NCBI RefSeq assembly: GCF_016135805.1
Contig: NZ_JADWOX010000003.1
Span: 186,001-250,000, forward strand
Reading direction: 5' to 3'
Source: Caulobacter hibisci
Lineage (GTDB): Bacteria > Pseudomonadota > Alphaproteobacteria > Caulobacterales > Caulobacteraceae
Length of the DNA stretch: 64,000 nucleotides
Below, one piece after another: positions 9,473 to 20,821 of this stretch; position 1 is the first letter of the stretch, and each line of letters opens with the position of its first letter. Both the position numbers and the translations under genes were made by a program. The notes beneath the pieces were generated by a model that had not been told where the DNA came from, did not search any database, and was given only the letters and a program-made list of their open reading frames with translations.

Positions 9473-11119
9473 CTAGGCGCCCGCCCCCCGCAGCCGCGCC
9501 TCGGCCAGGTCGAGTTCGCGGGTCAGGCGGGTCTGGGCCTCGCCCCCGACGGCGCGCTGGCGGATCAGGGTCAGCAGGGCCTGGCGCTCGGCCTGGACGG
9601 CCGCCAGGCGCACCTCGCGCTCGAAGCCTCGGCCTCGACGAGCGGCGACGGCGACCTCGCCGGACTGGGCCAGGCTATCGAGCCGGTCGCGATAGATGTC
9701 GACGACCCGGGCCGAGGCCGCCTGGAAGTCGGCGTCGGCGGCGTGGGGCGAGGCGGCCTGCATCTGCTCCACGGCCTGGACGGCGGCGATGGCCAGGGCC
9801 TCGCGGGCTCTCTCGGCCTGTTCCTGGCCGTGGAGGTCCGGCGGCAGCTCCAGGTTCTTCATCAGCAGCGGCAGGGCGGTGCTGGAAATCAGCAGCGACA
9901 GCACGATCACCCCGGCCGCCAGAAAGATCGCCAGGTCGCGGGCCGGGAACGGCGAGCCGTCGCCCATGGCCAGGGGCAGCGTCAGGACGCCGGCCAGGGT
10001 GATGGCCCCGCGCGCGCCGGCGCAGGCGGTGGCGGCGATGATCTTCCAGTCGGGGCTGGCGCGATCCTCGCCCCGGCGGCGGGCGCGCAGCAGGGTCAGC
10101 TTCAGCGAACCCCAGACCCAGGCGAAGCGCAGGGCCCCGAGGCTGAGGGTGATGGCCACGACGTAGATGGCCAGCCACCAGGGCTCGTGGTGGCCGGTGG
10201 TGCGCACGGTCTCGACCGCCCCGGCCAGGATCGACGGCAGCTGCTCGCCCAGCAGCACGAAGATCACGCCGTTGGCGGTGAACTGCAGGGTGTCCCAGAC
10301 CATGTTGCGGCGGACGCGGGTGGCGGCCACGGTCTGGCGGGCGACTTCGGAAAAGCTCATCGCCACTCCTGCCGCCACGGCCGCGAGGATGCCCGAGGCA
10401 TGGACCTTTTCGGCCAACAGATAGGCCGCGAAAGGGATCAGCAGGCTGACCAGGGTCTGGGGACCGGCGTCCTCGGCCCCGGCCCGCGACAGCCAGGCGT
10501 TGAGGGTGGTGACCACCAGGGTCGTGGCCACGCCGATGACCACGCCGGCCAGGGCTACCCAGGCGAAGTTCAGCAGCGCCTCATGCAGCACGAAGCCGCC
10601 CGTCAGGGCCGCGGCGACGGCGAAGCGCAGGCAGACCAGGCCCGAGGCGTCGTTGAGCAGGGATTCGCCCTCGAGGATGTGCATCAGCCGCTTGGGGATG
10701 GGCACGCGCTGGGCGATGGCCGAGACGGCGATCGGATCGGTGGGCGAGACCACCGCGGCCAGGGCGAAGGCCACGGCCAGCGGCATCGACGGGATCATCC
10801 AGTGGATCAGCAGGCCGACCCCGACCACGGTCAGCACCACCAGCCCCAGGGCCAGTTCAAGGATCACCGGCAAGTCCTTGAAGAACTCGCTCTTGGGGAT
10901 GCGCCAGCCATCGAGGAACAGCAGCGGCGGCAGGAACAGCAGGAAGAAGAGGTGCGGGTCGAGCGAGACCGGCGTCTTGGTGAGCAGAGCGATCAGCGCG
11001 CCCAGGCCGATCTGCACCAGGGGCGCGGGCACGGCCAGGGGCAGGAACCGGGCGGCCGCGCCGCTCAGGACGACGGCGGCCAACAGGGCCAAAACGATCT
11101 CGACGGTCTGCACGCTCAC
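9473..11119 (-). CDS. Na+/H+ antiporter, CPA1 family
   Basis: A 548-residue inner-membrane cation/proton antiporter. The first 400 residues form about 12 hydrophobic helices. The family signatures read as FLPPLLFLDGWRIPKSEF near residue 60, AVVSPTDPIAV near 120 and ESLLNDASGLVCLRFAV near 150, where the Asn-Asp pair is the ion-binding site in CPA1 proteins. A cytoplasmic helical tail of about 140 residues follows. It resembles bacterial YjcE/NhaP-type exchangers; ion specificity cannot be read. It is convergent with the DUF5076-like gene, 36 bp away. Confidence 0.93.
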   Translation of the reverse strand: MSVQTVEIVLALLAAVVLSGAAARFLPLAVPAPLVQIGLGALIALLTKTPVSLDPHLFFLLFLPPLLFLDGWRIPKSEFFKDLPVILELALGLVVLTVVGVGLLIHWMIPSMPLAVAFALAAVVSPTDPIAVSAIAQRVPIPKRLMHILEGESLLNDASGLVCLRFAVAAALTGGFVLHEALLNFAWVALAGVVIGVATTLVVTTLNAWLSRAGAEDAGPQTLVSLLIPFAAYLLAEKVHASGILAAVAAGVAMSFSEVARQTVAATRVRRNMVWDTLQFTANGVIFVLLGEQLPSILAGAVETVRTTGHHEPWWLAIYVVAITLSLGALRFAWVWGSLKLTLLRARRRGEDRASPDWKIIAATACAGARGAITLAGVLTLPLAMGDGSPFPARDLAIFLAAGVIVLSLLISSTALPLLMKNLELPPDLHGQEQAERAREALAIAAVQAVEQMQAASPHAADADFQAASARVVDIYRDRLDSLAQSGEVAVAARRGRGFEREVRLAAVQAERQALLTLIRQRAVGGEAQTRLTRELDLAEARLRGAGA

Positions 11120-11234
11120 CTCTTCGCCGTTGAAGACGTCGGGAGCTTAGGGGCATGCGGCGGGCGGAGCGAGCCGCCTTGAGCGGCGGCCGGTCAAAAA
11201 TGGGCTGGCGGCCGCCCCGCTCCAGATGGTCGCG

Positions 11235-12242
11235 TCAGCGGCGCTTCTTGCGGGCCCCCGAGGCGGCGGGTTTCTTCTTGCCGCCGCTCTTGACCGCCTT
11301 GCCCTTGCCGGCCTTGCCCTTGCGCGCCACCGAGCCCTTGCCCGATTTCTTGGCGGCGGCGGCGCACTTGGCCTTGGCGGCCTTCAGCGCCTTGCCCTTC
11401 TTGCCCTTGGTGACGCAGGGCGCGGCCTTGGCCGGGGCGGCGGCCGTACGGGCGGCGGGGGCGATGCGCGGCGGCCAGACGACCGGACCGCGGGCGGCGC
11501 TGGCGTAGCCAGCCGGCAGGACCATGGCCCCGGTGCGCTCGACGCCGACCGCCGTGGCGGCCACGCCGTCCTCGGCCAGGCGGCCGCTCCAGGCGCCGTC
11601 GGGGCCGACGGTCAGCGACAGGGTCGAGCCGACCCCGGCCCGGGCCATGAACCGCACGGCCGCGCCGCCGTCATAGGTGCGCTCGATGCTGTCGATCAGG
11701 CCGGTGGATCCGACCGCGCCCGGGCGGCGCAGGTCGCGCCAGGCGCCCTCGACCGGGCCGTAGCCGCCGGCCGGATCGACGATCTGCAGGGCGTAGAGCG
11801 CGGTCCCGTCGGCGCCCCGGATCGTCCAGCCGCCGTCGAGCGGGCCTTGCAGGCCCTGGGCGGCGGCGATCGAGCCCTTGACCCGCAGTTCATAGGCCTG
11901 CTCGACGCTCATCGCCCCGCCGGGCGCGGCCGGGGCGGCGGTCTCGGGGGCCGGGATCGGCAGGATGGTCGGCTTGTGGCGCGGAGCGGGCGCGGCGGGC
12001 TGGGCCTCGTCCTCCTCGTCGGTGGTCTGGGGACCGCTGGCGGCGATCAGGTCGGCCAGGGGATCGGTCACGGCGGGCGCCGGCGTCGCCGGAGCAGTGA
12101 CTGGCGGGGCGGCGACCACCGGGATCGCGGGCGCGGTCGCCACCGCTTCGGTCGGCGGCGTCGGAACAGGCGTCTGGGCCAAGGCGCCCATCGGCATCGA
12201 CAGCAGGGCGGACAGCAGAACCGGCAAGAAAAGGCGACGCAT
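11235..12242 (-). CDS. Exported Ala/Pro-rich protein with a basic Lys-rich tail
   Basis: A 335-residue protein not assigned to a family. It has a clear signal peptide (MRRLFLPVLLSALLSMPMGA, cleavage after ALA), a proline/alanine linker to about residue 100 and a central globular part (about 105-245) that starts MSVEQAYELRVKG. The last 85 residues are extremely rich in Lys, Ala and Gly (for example KKGKALKAAKAK) and end KKRR. Such a tail could bind anionic polymers such as nucleic acid, LPS or teichoic-like material; this is inference only. It lies downstream of the malyl-CoA-lyase-like gene, 11 bp away, in the same direction. Confidence 0.75.
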   Translation of the reverse strand: MRRLFLPVLLSALLSMPMGALAQTPVPTPPTEAVATAPAIPVVAAPPVTAPATPAPAVTDPLADLIAASGPQTTDEEDEAQPAAPAPRHKPTILPIPAPETAAPAAPGGAMSVEQAYELRVKGSIAAAQGLQGPLDGGWTIRGADGTALYALQIVDPAGGYGPVEGAWRDLRRPGAVGSTGLIDSIERTYDGGAAVRFMARAGVGSTLSLTVGPDGAWSGRLAEDGVAATAVGVERTGAMVLPAGYASAARGPVVWPPRIAPAARTAAAPAKAAPCVTKGKKGKALKAAKAKCAAAAKKSGKGSVARKGKAGKGKAVKSGGKKKPAASGARKKRR

Positions 12243-12253
12243 GAGGTTCCTTA

Positions 12254-13132
12254 TCAGCCCGCCGTTTTCGCGGCGATGGCCTCGGACACGGCGACCAGCC
12301 GCTCGGCCTGAACCAGATGCAGGCGCTCGGCCATCTTGCCCTCGACCCGCAGGGCGCCCTTGCCGGCATTGTCCGGGTCGGCGAAGGCGGCGATGACGGC
12401 GCGGCTCCAGGCGATCTCGTCGGCCGACGGCGAGAACACCCGGTTGCAGATCTCAAGGTGCTTGGGATGGATCAGGGTCTTGCCGTCGAAGCCGAAGTCG
12501 ACGGCCTGGCCGCAGACGGCTTCCAGAGCGACGAGGTCCTCGATGTCGTTGTGCACGCCGTCGAGGATCGACAGGCCATGGCCCCGCGCGGCGGCGACCG
12601 ACAGCGACAGGATCGGCAGGAAGGCCTCGCGGCCCGAGGTCTGGCGGGCCCGCATCTCCTTGGCCAGGTCGTTGACGCCCATGACCCAGGCCGACAGCCG
12701 CGTAGTCTTCGATGCTTCGGCAATCTCCCACAGGTGGAAGGCGGCCTTGGCGGTCTCGATCATCGTCCACAGCCTGGTGTGGATCGGAGCGGCGTGCAGG
12801 GCCGCGTCATAGGCGTGGACGTCGCCGGCGTCGTTGACCTTGGGCACCAGCACCGCGTCGGGTCCGGCCTCGGCGACGGCCTTCAGATCGTCGGCGCCCC
12901 AGGGGGTGTCGAGGCCGTTGGTGCGGATGACGATCTCGCGTGGGCCAAAGCCGCCGGCCTTGACCGCGGCCACGGCGGCCTCGCGCGCGACCAGCTTCAT
13001 CTCCGGCGCCACGGCGTCCTCAAGGTCGAGGATGATCACGTCGGCGTCGAGGGTGCGGGCCTTCTCCACGGCCTTGGCGTTGGAGGCGGGCATGTAGAGG
13101 GCGCTGCGGCGCGGCCGGGCGATGTCGGTCAT
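12254..13132 (-). CDS. HpcH/HpaI aldolase / citrate lyase beta-like (malyl-CoA lyase-type) protein
   Basis: A 292-residue TIM-barrel CoA-ester lyase. It opens with RSALYMPASNAKAVEKA, then DVIILDLEDAVAPE (metal and phosphate-binding acidic residues), REIVIRTNGLDT, LWTMIETAKA and the C-terminal GFDGKTLIHPKHLEI motif. These are typical of CitE and L-malyl-CoA/beta-methylmalyl-CoA lyases. The open frame extends far upstream but that part overlaps the histidine kinase, so I used the ATG at 13132. A MaoC-type mesaconyl-CoA-hydratase-like gene lies at 18.5 kb, so a role in ethylmalonyl-CoA or C4/C5 dicarboxylate metabolism is possible. CitE-like is certain, the exact substrate is not. Confidence 0.9.
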   Translation of the reverse strand: MTDIARPRRSALYMPASNAKAVEKARTLDADVIILDLEDAVAPEMKLVAREAAVAAVKAGGFGPREIVIRTNGLDTPWGADDLKAVAEAGPDAVLVPKVNDAGDVHAYDAALHAAPIHTRLWTMIETAKAAFHLWEIAEASKTTRLSAWVMGVNDLAKEMRARQTSGREAFLPILSLSVAAARGHGLSILDGVHNDIEDLVALEAVCGQAVDFGFDGKTLIHPKHLEICNRVFSPSADEIAWSRAVIAAFADPDNAGKGALRVEGKMAERLHLVQAERLVAVSEAIAAKTAG

Positions 13133-13276
13133 GGGTCGGGCGGGCTCGCGCGTTTTCCGGGGTCGCCCGACCTGTAAAGCACCTGCCGCGCGGGCCGGGA
13201 AGTGGAGATATCGCGCCAGGTATCGTGTCGGGCGAAGCCATGGCGGGATCGGCGCAAACGGGTTTAAGCTCGCGCC

Positions 13277-13672
13277 ATGACGACGCGCGCCACGCCCATG
13301 CGATACGACGAGACGGCCCGCAACGTGCTGGGCGGCGAACTGCTCCCCTGCTCGCTGGACCCGGTGACCGGCTTCTACCGCAACGGCTGCTGCGAGACCG
13401 GGCCGCACGACCTGGGCCTGCACACGGTGTGCGCGGTGATGACCGACGAGTTCCTGGCCTTCTCCAAGGCCGGCGGCAACGACCTGTCGACCCCGCGTCC
13501 GGAATTTGCCTTCCGCGGCCTGAAGGCCGGCGACCGCTGGTGCCTGTGCGCCGGCCGCTGGCGCGAGGCGCTGGACGCCGGCATGGCCCCGCAGGTGATC
13601 CTCGAGGCCACCCACGAGGAGACCCTGGCGATCGTCTCGCTGGGAGTGCTGAAGGACCATGCGGCGGCTTAA
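13277..13672 (+). CDS. DUF2237 family protein
   Basis: A 131-residue soluble protein. The first half reads NVLGGELLPCS, TGFYRNGCCETG and DLGLHTVCAVMT, followed by PEFAFRGLKAGDRWCLCAGRW. This Cys-rich pattern with the D-GLHTVCA block is diagnostic of DUF2237, a small conserved family of unknown function found across bacteria and eukaryotes. Five or more conserved cysteines suggest metal or redox chemistry, but none is established. It is divergent from the CitE-like gene and 12 bp upstream of the histidine kinase, on the same strand. Confidence 0.9.
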   Translation: MTTRATPMRYDETARNVLGGELLPCSLDPVTGFYRNGCCETGPHDLGLHTVCAVMTDEFLAFSKAGGNDLSTPRPEFAFRGLKAGDRWCLCAGRWREALDAGMAPQVILEATHEETLAIVSLGVLKDHAAA

Positions 13673-13684
13673 GGCGGCCGCGCC

Positions 13685-15061
13685 ATGACCGGAGCCCCGA
13701 TGGTCGATTACGAACGCAGGCTGCTGGTGCTGGTCGGGCTGATCGCCCTGGCCTTCCTGCCGTTGCTGGCCGCGTCGCTGTTCTTCCTCGCCCGCGTCTC
13801 GACCACCCAGGACCGGCTGGACGCGGTCTATACCCGCACGGTGATCCTCGCCCACGAGCTGCGCGGCGAGAAGATGCGCCAGAACGCCCTGGTGCCGGTG
13901 ATCGTACTGACCGGCGAGCGCCGGCTGCTGGACGAGCTGGAGGGCTCCAACAAGCGCTTCGACAGCCTGGTCGGCGACCTGCGCGGCCAGGCCCGCGACG
14001 GTGAAGACCGCGCCGCCCTCGACGCCGTCGCCGCCCTGCAGCGCCGCCTGCTGGCGATCCAGCGCACCGGCGTCGCCCAGCGGCTGGACGGCGGCACGAC
14101 CACCGCCACCAACAGCTATTTCCAGCGCAACGCCGGCCCGCTGACCAGCGACATCGAGACGGCCATCGACCGCTTCACCGACCACGCCGCGGGCCGCTAC
14201 GCCGCCGAGCGCGCCCACAACCAGCGTGTGGTGCGCATCGTGTTCTGGGTGCTGGCTGTCGCCTCGGTCTGCGCCTTCGCCTTCTGCGCGTTCCTGGGCC
14301 GGCTGCTGCTGCGGCTGGTCGAACAGAAGCGGGCCTATGACCAGGTCGCCGCCCAGCTGGCCGAGCGCGAGAAGGCCGTCTCCCACGCCCGCAAGGAAGC
14401 GGTCGAGGTGGTGGCCCACGACCTCAACAACCCGATCACCACCATCCTGTTCGCCAGCGAGAACCTGCTGGAGGATCCCGACCTGGAGGCGCTGCCCAGG
14501 ACGCGGCGGGCGATCGAGAACATCCAGCTGGCCACCGACACCATGCGGCGGCTGATCCGCAACATCCTCGATCACTCCAAGATCGAGGCCGGCGGGCTGG
14601 TGCTGAGCAAGGAGACGGTCGACCTGCGGCGACTGCTGGCCGACATCGCCGGCCAGTTCGAGCTGTCGGCGGCCCGCAAGGGCGTGGTCTTCTCCTATGC
14701 GCCCGACGAACACGGCGCGATCCTCGAGGCCGACGGCGCCCGCATCGGCCAGGTGGTGGCCAACCTGTTGTCGAACGCCATCAAGTTCACCGCTCCCGGC
14801 GGCCAGGTGTCGCTGTCGAGCGCCCTGTCGGACGACGGCGTCGTGGTCGAGGTGCGCGACACCGGCTGGGGCATGACCGCCGAACAGGCCGCCCGGATCT
14901 TCGACCGCAACTGGCAGTCCGACGCCGCCGCCCCGCACGGCAACGGCCTGGGCCTGACCATCAGCAAGGCCATCGTCGAGGCCCACGGCGGCCGCCTGGG
15001 CGTCGACAGCCGGCCCGGCGAGGGCTCGGCGTTCCGGATGGTGCTGCCGCTGGCGGCGTGA
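13685..15061 (+). CDS. Membrane sensor histidine kinase (orphan)
   Basis: A 458-residue two-component sensor. One membrane helix lies at about 13-36, then a periplasmic four-helix-type domain to about 180 and a second helix at about 182-205. A short linker coil leads to the H-box EVVAHDLNNPITTI with the phosphoacceptor His near 244. The catalytic domain shows the N box NLLSNAIKF, the G1 box DTGWGMT and the G2 box GNGLGLTISKAI. There is no receiver domain and no response regulator nearby, so the partner must be encoded elsewhere. It is probably co-transcribed with the DUF2237 gene 12 bp upstream. Signal unknown. Confidence 0.93.
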   Translation: MTGAPMVDYERRLLVLVGLIALAFLPLLAASLFFLARVSTTQDRLDAVYTRTVILAHELRGEKMRQNALVPVIVLTGERRLLDELEGSNKRFDSLVGDLRGQARDGEDRAALDAVAALQRRLLAIQRTGVAQRLDGGTTTATNSYFQRNAGPLTSDIETAIDRFTDHAAGRYAAERAHNQRVVRIVFWVLAVASVCAFAFCAFLGRLLLRLVEQKRAYDQVAAQLAEREKAVSHARKEAVEVVAHDLNNPITTILFASENLLEDPDLEALPRTRRAIENIQLATDTMRRLIRNILDHSKIEAGGLVLSKETVDLRRLLADIAGQFELSAARKGVVFSYAPDEHGAILEADGARIGQVVANLLSNAIKFTAPGGQVSLSSALSDDGVVVEVRDTGWGMTAEQAARIFDRNWQSDAAAPHGNGLGLTISKAIVEAHGGRLGVDSRPGEGSAFRMVLPLAA

Positions 15062-15076
15062 GCTTGCCTCGGTGTT

Positions 15077-15246
15077 CCTTCTCCCCTTGCGGGAGAAGGT
15101 GGCGGCCGAAGGCCGTCGGATGAGGGGTTTCTCGGATGTCGGACGCTCCGCCCGGTCTGTCCGCGGTACGCGGCTGCGAGGTTTGAGAGACCCCTCACCC
15201 GACCCCCGCCTTCGCGGGGGCCACCCTCTCCCGCAAGGGGAGAGGG
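15077..15246. repeat. Inverted intergenic repeat (CTCCCCTTGCGGGAG family)
   Basis: The left arm (from 15077, CTCCCCTTGCGGGAGAAGG, then GGATGAGGGG) and the right arm (15185-15246, CCCCTCACCC then CTCTCCCGCAAGGGG) are inverted copies of one unit. Each end is itself a short palindrome. Units of the same family recur at 20670-20815 and 22766-22925. Likely a Caulobacter intergenic REP-type element. Confidence 0.75.
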
Positions 15247-15803
15247 GCATGGGTTTGCGGCCTCTCGCGGAAATCCGCGAAAGTGGATGGGAAGGCGCGG
15301 AGCGGCCGGGCGGAGCCCGGAGACCGTAGGGTTTGTTTGCGTTTCGGCTTCGTCTGACCGCTCCGCCGCATCATTTGTCTCGGAGGGGCCAGGAGCGCGG
15401 GTGCTATTTCAACCCAAGTGCCAGCCTTGCCCCCGGACGGGCAGGATCAACAGCCCCGCGGTAATCCGGCGGCGGCCTCGGCTGATCCTGTTAGGCCGGT
15501 TTAACGATCCCGACCCTGTCGACCCGCTTGTCTCGTCACGGAACGGCTGGCGGCCCAATCACGCCTTCTGAGCGATCCTGCAAACCCGCCCTTCCCGCAA
15601 CGCCCCAAGCGGCCCCGCTCGATGCGATCACAGCCGCAACTTGGGCCGGTACCAAGAGCCCTCCCCATGGCTGGGATGGAGTGATTATGCGGGCGGTTTG
15701 AGTGGGTGGGGATCGATTGGGGTCGAGAAAGTTTATGGCTTTGAATTGGCTCGATTCTTTTCCGAGTTCACCGTGTGAGTGGTGTGCGTATCGCCCTTCT
15801 TCT
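15247..15803. other. Non-coding gap with no convincing gene
   Basis: This is the middle of a gap of about 1 kb between the histidine kinase and the flavin disulfide reductase. Short frames exist (for example 15287-15571 on +), but they have atypical composition and no family motif. I see no tRNA cloverleaf, riboswitch or transposase. The stretch is slightly AT-richer than the genes around it. A small RNA cannot be excluded. Confidence 0.5.
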
Positions 15804-15930
15804 CCCTTCCCCCTTGATGGGGGAAGGGCCGGGGTTGGGGGTGGTTGCGGCGGTTCAGCTCGAAAAGCCTTGCAGGTGGAACGCGCGGCTCCACCCCCAT
15901 CCCAACCCTTCCCCCATCAAGGGGGAAGGG
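15804..15930. repeat. Inverted repeat with about 40-nt arms
   Basis: The left arm (15804-15844, starting CCCTTCCCCCTTGATGGGGG) is mirrored by the right arm (15891-15930, ending CCCATCAAGGGGGAAGGG), with minor differences in the inner part. Both arms contain their own palindrome, CCCTTCCCCC...GGGGGAAGGG. The spacer is about 46 bp. Transcribed, it would form a long hairpin; it could act as a terminator or a mobile REP/MITE-like unit. Confidence 0.75.
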
Positions 15931-16030
15931 CTTTGGGGACGGCCGCAGTTGCAGAAAAAGCCTGGGTCCCCGCTTTCGCGGGGATTTTACGGGTGGGGGC
16001 GAACGGGGGATGGGACCGCTGGCGGTGTAA

Positions 16031-16087
16031 CCCCTCACCCTCCCAGGCTATCGCCTGGGCCCCTCCCTCTCCCTATGGGAGAGGGTC
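16031..16087. repeat. Palindromic unit next to the flavoprotein stop
   Basis: CCCTCTCCCTATGGGAGAGGG at 16064-16085 is a near-perfect palindrome. It is preceded by CCCAGGCTATCGCCTGGG, a second palindrome. It lies immediately downstream of the leftward flavin disulfide reductase gene, so it can serve as that gene's transcript end. Confidence 0.6.
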
Positions 16088-16091
16088 TCGC

Positions 16092-17471
16092 CTAGTCGAG
16101 CGGCTTCAGCTCGCCCAGGACGGTGGGGATCAGTTCGGAGACCGTCGGGTGGATCGGCACGGTGCGCTGGAGGACCGTGTACGGCGCCTTGGCGTACATG
16201 ATGTCGAGGATGCCGTGGATGGCCTCGTCGCCGGAGACGCCGAGGATCGAGGCGCCGAGGATCTGCTTGGTCTCGGCGTCGACCAGCACCTTCATGAAGC
16301 CTTGGGTCTCGCCCTTTTCGATGGCGCGGCCGACGCGGGTCATCGGGCGGGTAGCGACCAGGGCGGGGCGGCCGCGGCTGCGGACCTCGGCCTCGGTCAG
16401 GCCGACGCGGCCGAGCGGCGGGTCGGTGTAGAGGGCGTAGGCGGTGAGGCGGTCGGTGACCTTGCGCGGATCATCATCGAGCAGGTTGGCGGCGATGATC
16501 TCGAAGTCGTTGTAGGCGGTGTGGGTGAAGGCGCCGCGGCCGTTGCAGTCGCCCATGGCCCAGATCGACGGGACGTTGGTGCGCAGGGCCTCGTCGACCT
16601 GGATGTAGCCGCGCTTGTCGAGGGTGACGCCGGCGGCGTCGAGGCCCAGGTCGTCGGTATTGGGCTTGCGTCCGACGGCCAGCAGCACATGCGAGCCCAC
16701 CACCGCCGGCTCGCCCTCGCGGCAGGAGACGTGGACGCGAATACCCTCTTCGGAGGGCGAGAAGCTGATGCATTCGGAGTTCAGCCGGAAGGCGACGCCT
16801 TCGGCCTCGAGGATCTCGCGCACGGCGTCGGAGACCTCCGGATCCTCGCGGCCGATCAGGCGCGGGCCCATCTCGACGACCGTGACCTGGGCGCCGAAGC
16901 GCCGGTACATCTGGGCGAACTCCAGGCCGATATAGCTGCCGCCGACGATGACCAGGTGCTGCGGCAGGACGTCGAGCTGCATCATGCCGGTGTTGGTCAG
17001 GTAGGGCACGTCGTTGACGCCGGGCATGTCGGGCACGTTGGCGCGGCCGCCGACATTGAGGAAGATCTTCGGGGCTTCCAGCACCTCGTCGCCGACCTGA
17101 ACGGTGGTGGGCGAGGTCAGGCGGGCGTGGCCTTCGAAGACGGTCAGGCCGTCCATGCCCTTCAGCCACTTTTCGACGCCGCCACGGGCGTTGTGGACGA
17201 CGGTCTGCTGGCGGGCCTTGACCGCCTTCATGTCGATCCCGACCTCGCCCTGCAGCACGACGCCGTAGTCGGCGGCGCGGCGGGCCAGGTGCGCGGCATA
17301 GGCGCTGGCGACCAGGGTCTTGGTCGGCATGCAGCCGGTGTTGACGCAGGTGCCGCCGAACAGCTTGCGCTCGACCAGGGCGACCTTCCAGCCGGCGGCG
17401 GTGAGGCGGCCGGCCAGGGACGGTCCGGCCTGGCCCGCGCCAACGATGATCGCGTCGAAAGCCCGGGACAT
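16092..17471 (-). CDS. FAD-dependent pyridine nucleotide-disulfide oxidoreductase (mercuric-reductase/dihydrolipoyl-dehydrogenase-like)
   Basis: A 459-residue class I flavoprotein disulfide reductase. The FAD dinucleotide loop IIVGAGQAGPSLAGRL is at the N-terminus and the redox-active disulfide is in GGTCVNTGCMPTK near residues 40-52. The NAD(P)H loop VIVGGSYIGLEFAQ lies near 174, the second FAD motif in IWAMGDCNGRGAFT near 305, and the interface His-Pro in IHPTVSELI near 442. It lacks the extra vicinal Cys pair of true mercuric reductase and has no 2-oxoacid dehydrogenase partners nearby. Substrate is therefore unknown. Its ATG overlaps the stop of the DUF4126 gene (TGATG), so the two are translationally coupled. 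Confidence 0.9.
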   Translation of the reverse strand: MSRAFDAIIVGAGQAGPSLAGRLTAAGWKVALVERKLFGGTCVNTGCMPTKTLVASAYAAHLARRAADYGVVLQGEVGIDMKAVKARQQTVVHNARGGVEKWLKGMDGLTVFEGHARLTSPTTVQVGDEVLEAPKIFLNVGGRANVPDMPGVNDVPYLTNTGMMQLDVLPQHLVIVGGSYIGLEFAQMYRRFGAQVTVVEMGPRLIGREDPEVSDAVREILEAEGVAFRLNSECISFSPSEEGIRVHVSCREGEPAVVGSHVLLAVGRKPNTDDLGLDAAGVTLDKRGYIQVDEALRTNVPSIWAMGDCNGRGAFTHTAYNDFEIIAANLLDDDPRKVTDRLTAYALYTDPPLGRVGLTEAEVRSRGRPALVATRPMTRVGRAIEKGETQGFMKVLVDAETKQILGASILGVSGDEAIHGILDIMYAKAPYTVLQRTVPIHPTVSELIPTVLGELKPLD

Positions 17472-17935
17472 CAGCCGACCGCCGAGACGATCAGGTAAGC
17501 GCCGCCGAGGGCGACGACGTCCTCGATCAGGGCGGCGGGGGTGTCGCGCTTGAAGACCTTGGCCAGGCGGCCGCGGCCTTCGGCGCCGCCCAGCGTGCCG
17601 AGCACCGCCCCGACCACGCCGAGGGCGGCCCCGGCGATCCAGGAGCCGGCGACGAAGCCGATGGCCGCGCCCGAGAAGCCGCCGGCGACGATGCGGGCGC
17701 CGAACTGCGGCGGGACCTTGCGGCTGGGAGTGAAGGGCAGCTGGTCGCTGACCAGCTCGACCGCCGCCAGGGCGGTGAAGATCCAGACGGCGATGTTGCC
17801 GCCCAGCCAGGCCAGCGGCGTGCCGTGCAGCGGGATCCAGCCCAGGTGCGCGCCCCAGGCGACGGCGGCGGGGGCGGTCATGGCCCGCAGGCCGGCAATG
17901 ACCCCGATCAGCAGGGCGAGGACGTAGAGGGTCAT
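17471..17935 (-). CDS. DUF4126-type small membrane protein
   Basis: A 154-residue protein with four or five hydrophobic helices and glycine-rich repeats (GGFSGAAIGFVAGSWIAGAA). It opens TLYVLALLIGVIAGLRAMTA, the AGLRAMTAP block being typical of DUF4126-type inner-membrane proteins. An upstream Met at 17983 exists; I preferred the ATG at 17935 because it puts the first membrane helix at the N-terminus. It is the first gene of a two-gene unit with the flavoprotein. Function unknown. Confidence 0.75.
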   Translation of the reverse strand: MTLYVLALLIGVIAGLRAMTAPAAVAWGAHLGWIPLHGTPLAWLGGNIAVWIFTALAAVELVSDQLPFTPSRKVPPQFGARIVAGGFSGAAIGFVAGSWIAGAALGVVGAVLGTLGGAEGRGRLAKVFKRDTPAALIEDVVALGGAYLIVSAVG

Positions 17936-18042
17936 GCGAAAGCTCCCGAGCGTCGCCGTGATCAGGCGCGCAACCGGGAGCAAACCGCAAGCCCGGCGTG
18001 CGGGCTTGGACGTTTCGGCCGCTACGGGAGCGGCGGCTGGAG

Positions 18043-20605
<2,563 letters not shown>

Positions 20606-20631
20606 GACCGGTTCGACAGTCCGAAACGACG

Positions 20632-20662
20632 AAGGGCGGCTCCTCGCGGAGCCGCCCTTTTT
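20632..20662 (+). terminator. Rho-independent terminator of mdh
   Basis: AAGGGCGGCTCC and GGAGCCGCCCTT pair perfectly around a TCGC loop and are followed by a T run (TTTTTC). It stands 27 bp beyond the mdh stop, a textbook intrinsic terminator. Confidence 0.9.
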
Positions 20663-20669
20663 CTTTCGT

Positions 20670-20815
20670 CCCTCTCCCGGAGGGGAGAGGGAGGGGCCCG
20701 CGCGAAGCGTGGGAGGGTGAGGGGTGACGCCGTCAGCCGGCGTGCCGGCACGCCGTCAGGCCTCGTAACCCCTCATCCGGCGCTTCGCGCCACCTTCTCC
20801 CTCTGGGAGAAGGGA
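20670..20815. repeat. Inverted intergenic repeat (CTCTCCC...GGGAG family)
   Basis: The arms CCCTCTCCCGGAGGGGAGAG and CACCTTCTCCCTCTGGGAGA flank inner GGTGAGGGG / CCCCTCATCC segments. The unit matches the elements at 15.1 and 22.8 kb. It fills the gap between mdh and the CBS-domain gene. Confidence 0.65.
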
Positions 20816-20821
20816 GCCCGT

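Noticed and set aside
15287-15571. 94-codon frame in the repeat-filled gap
   Set aside because: Low-complexity, no ribosome site, starts inside repeat-derived sequence.
16092-17471. True mercuric reductase (merA)
   Set aside because: Has the active-site disulfide but no C-terminal vicinal Cys pair, no N-terminal metal-binding domain and no other mer genes.
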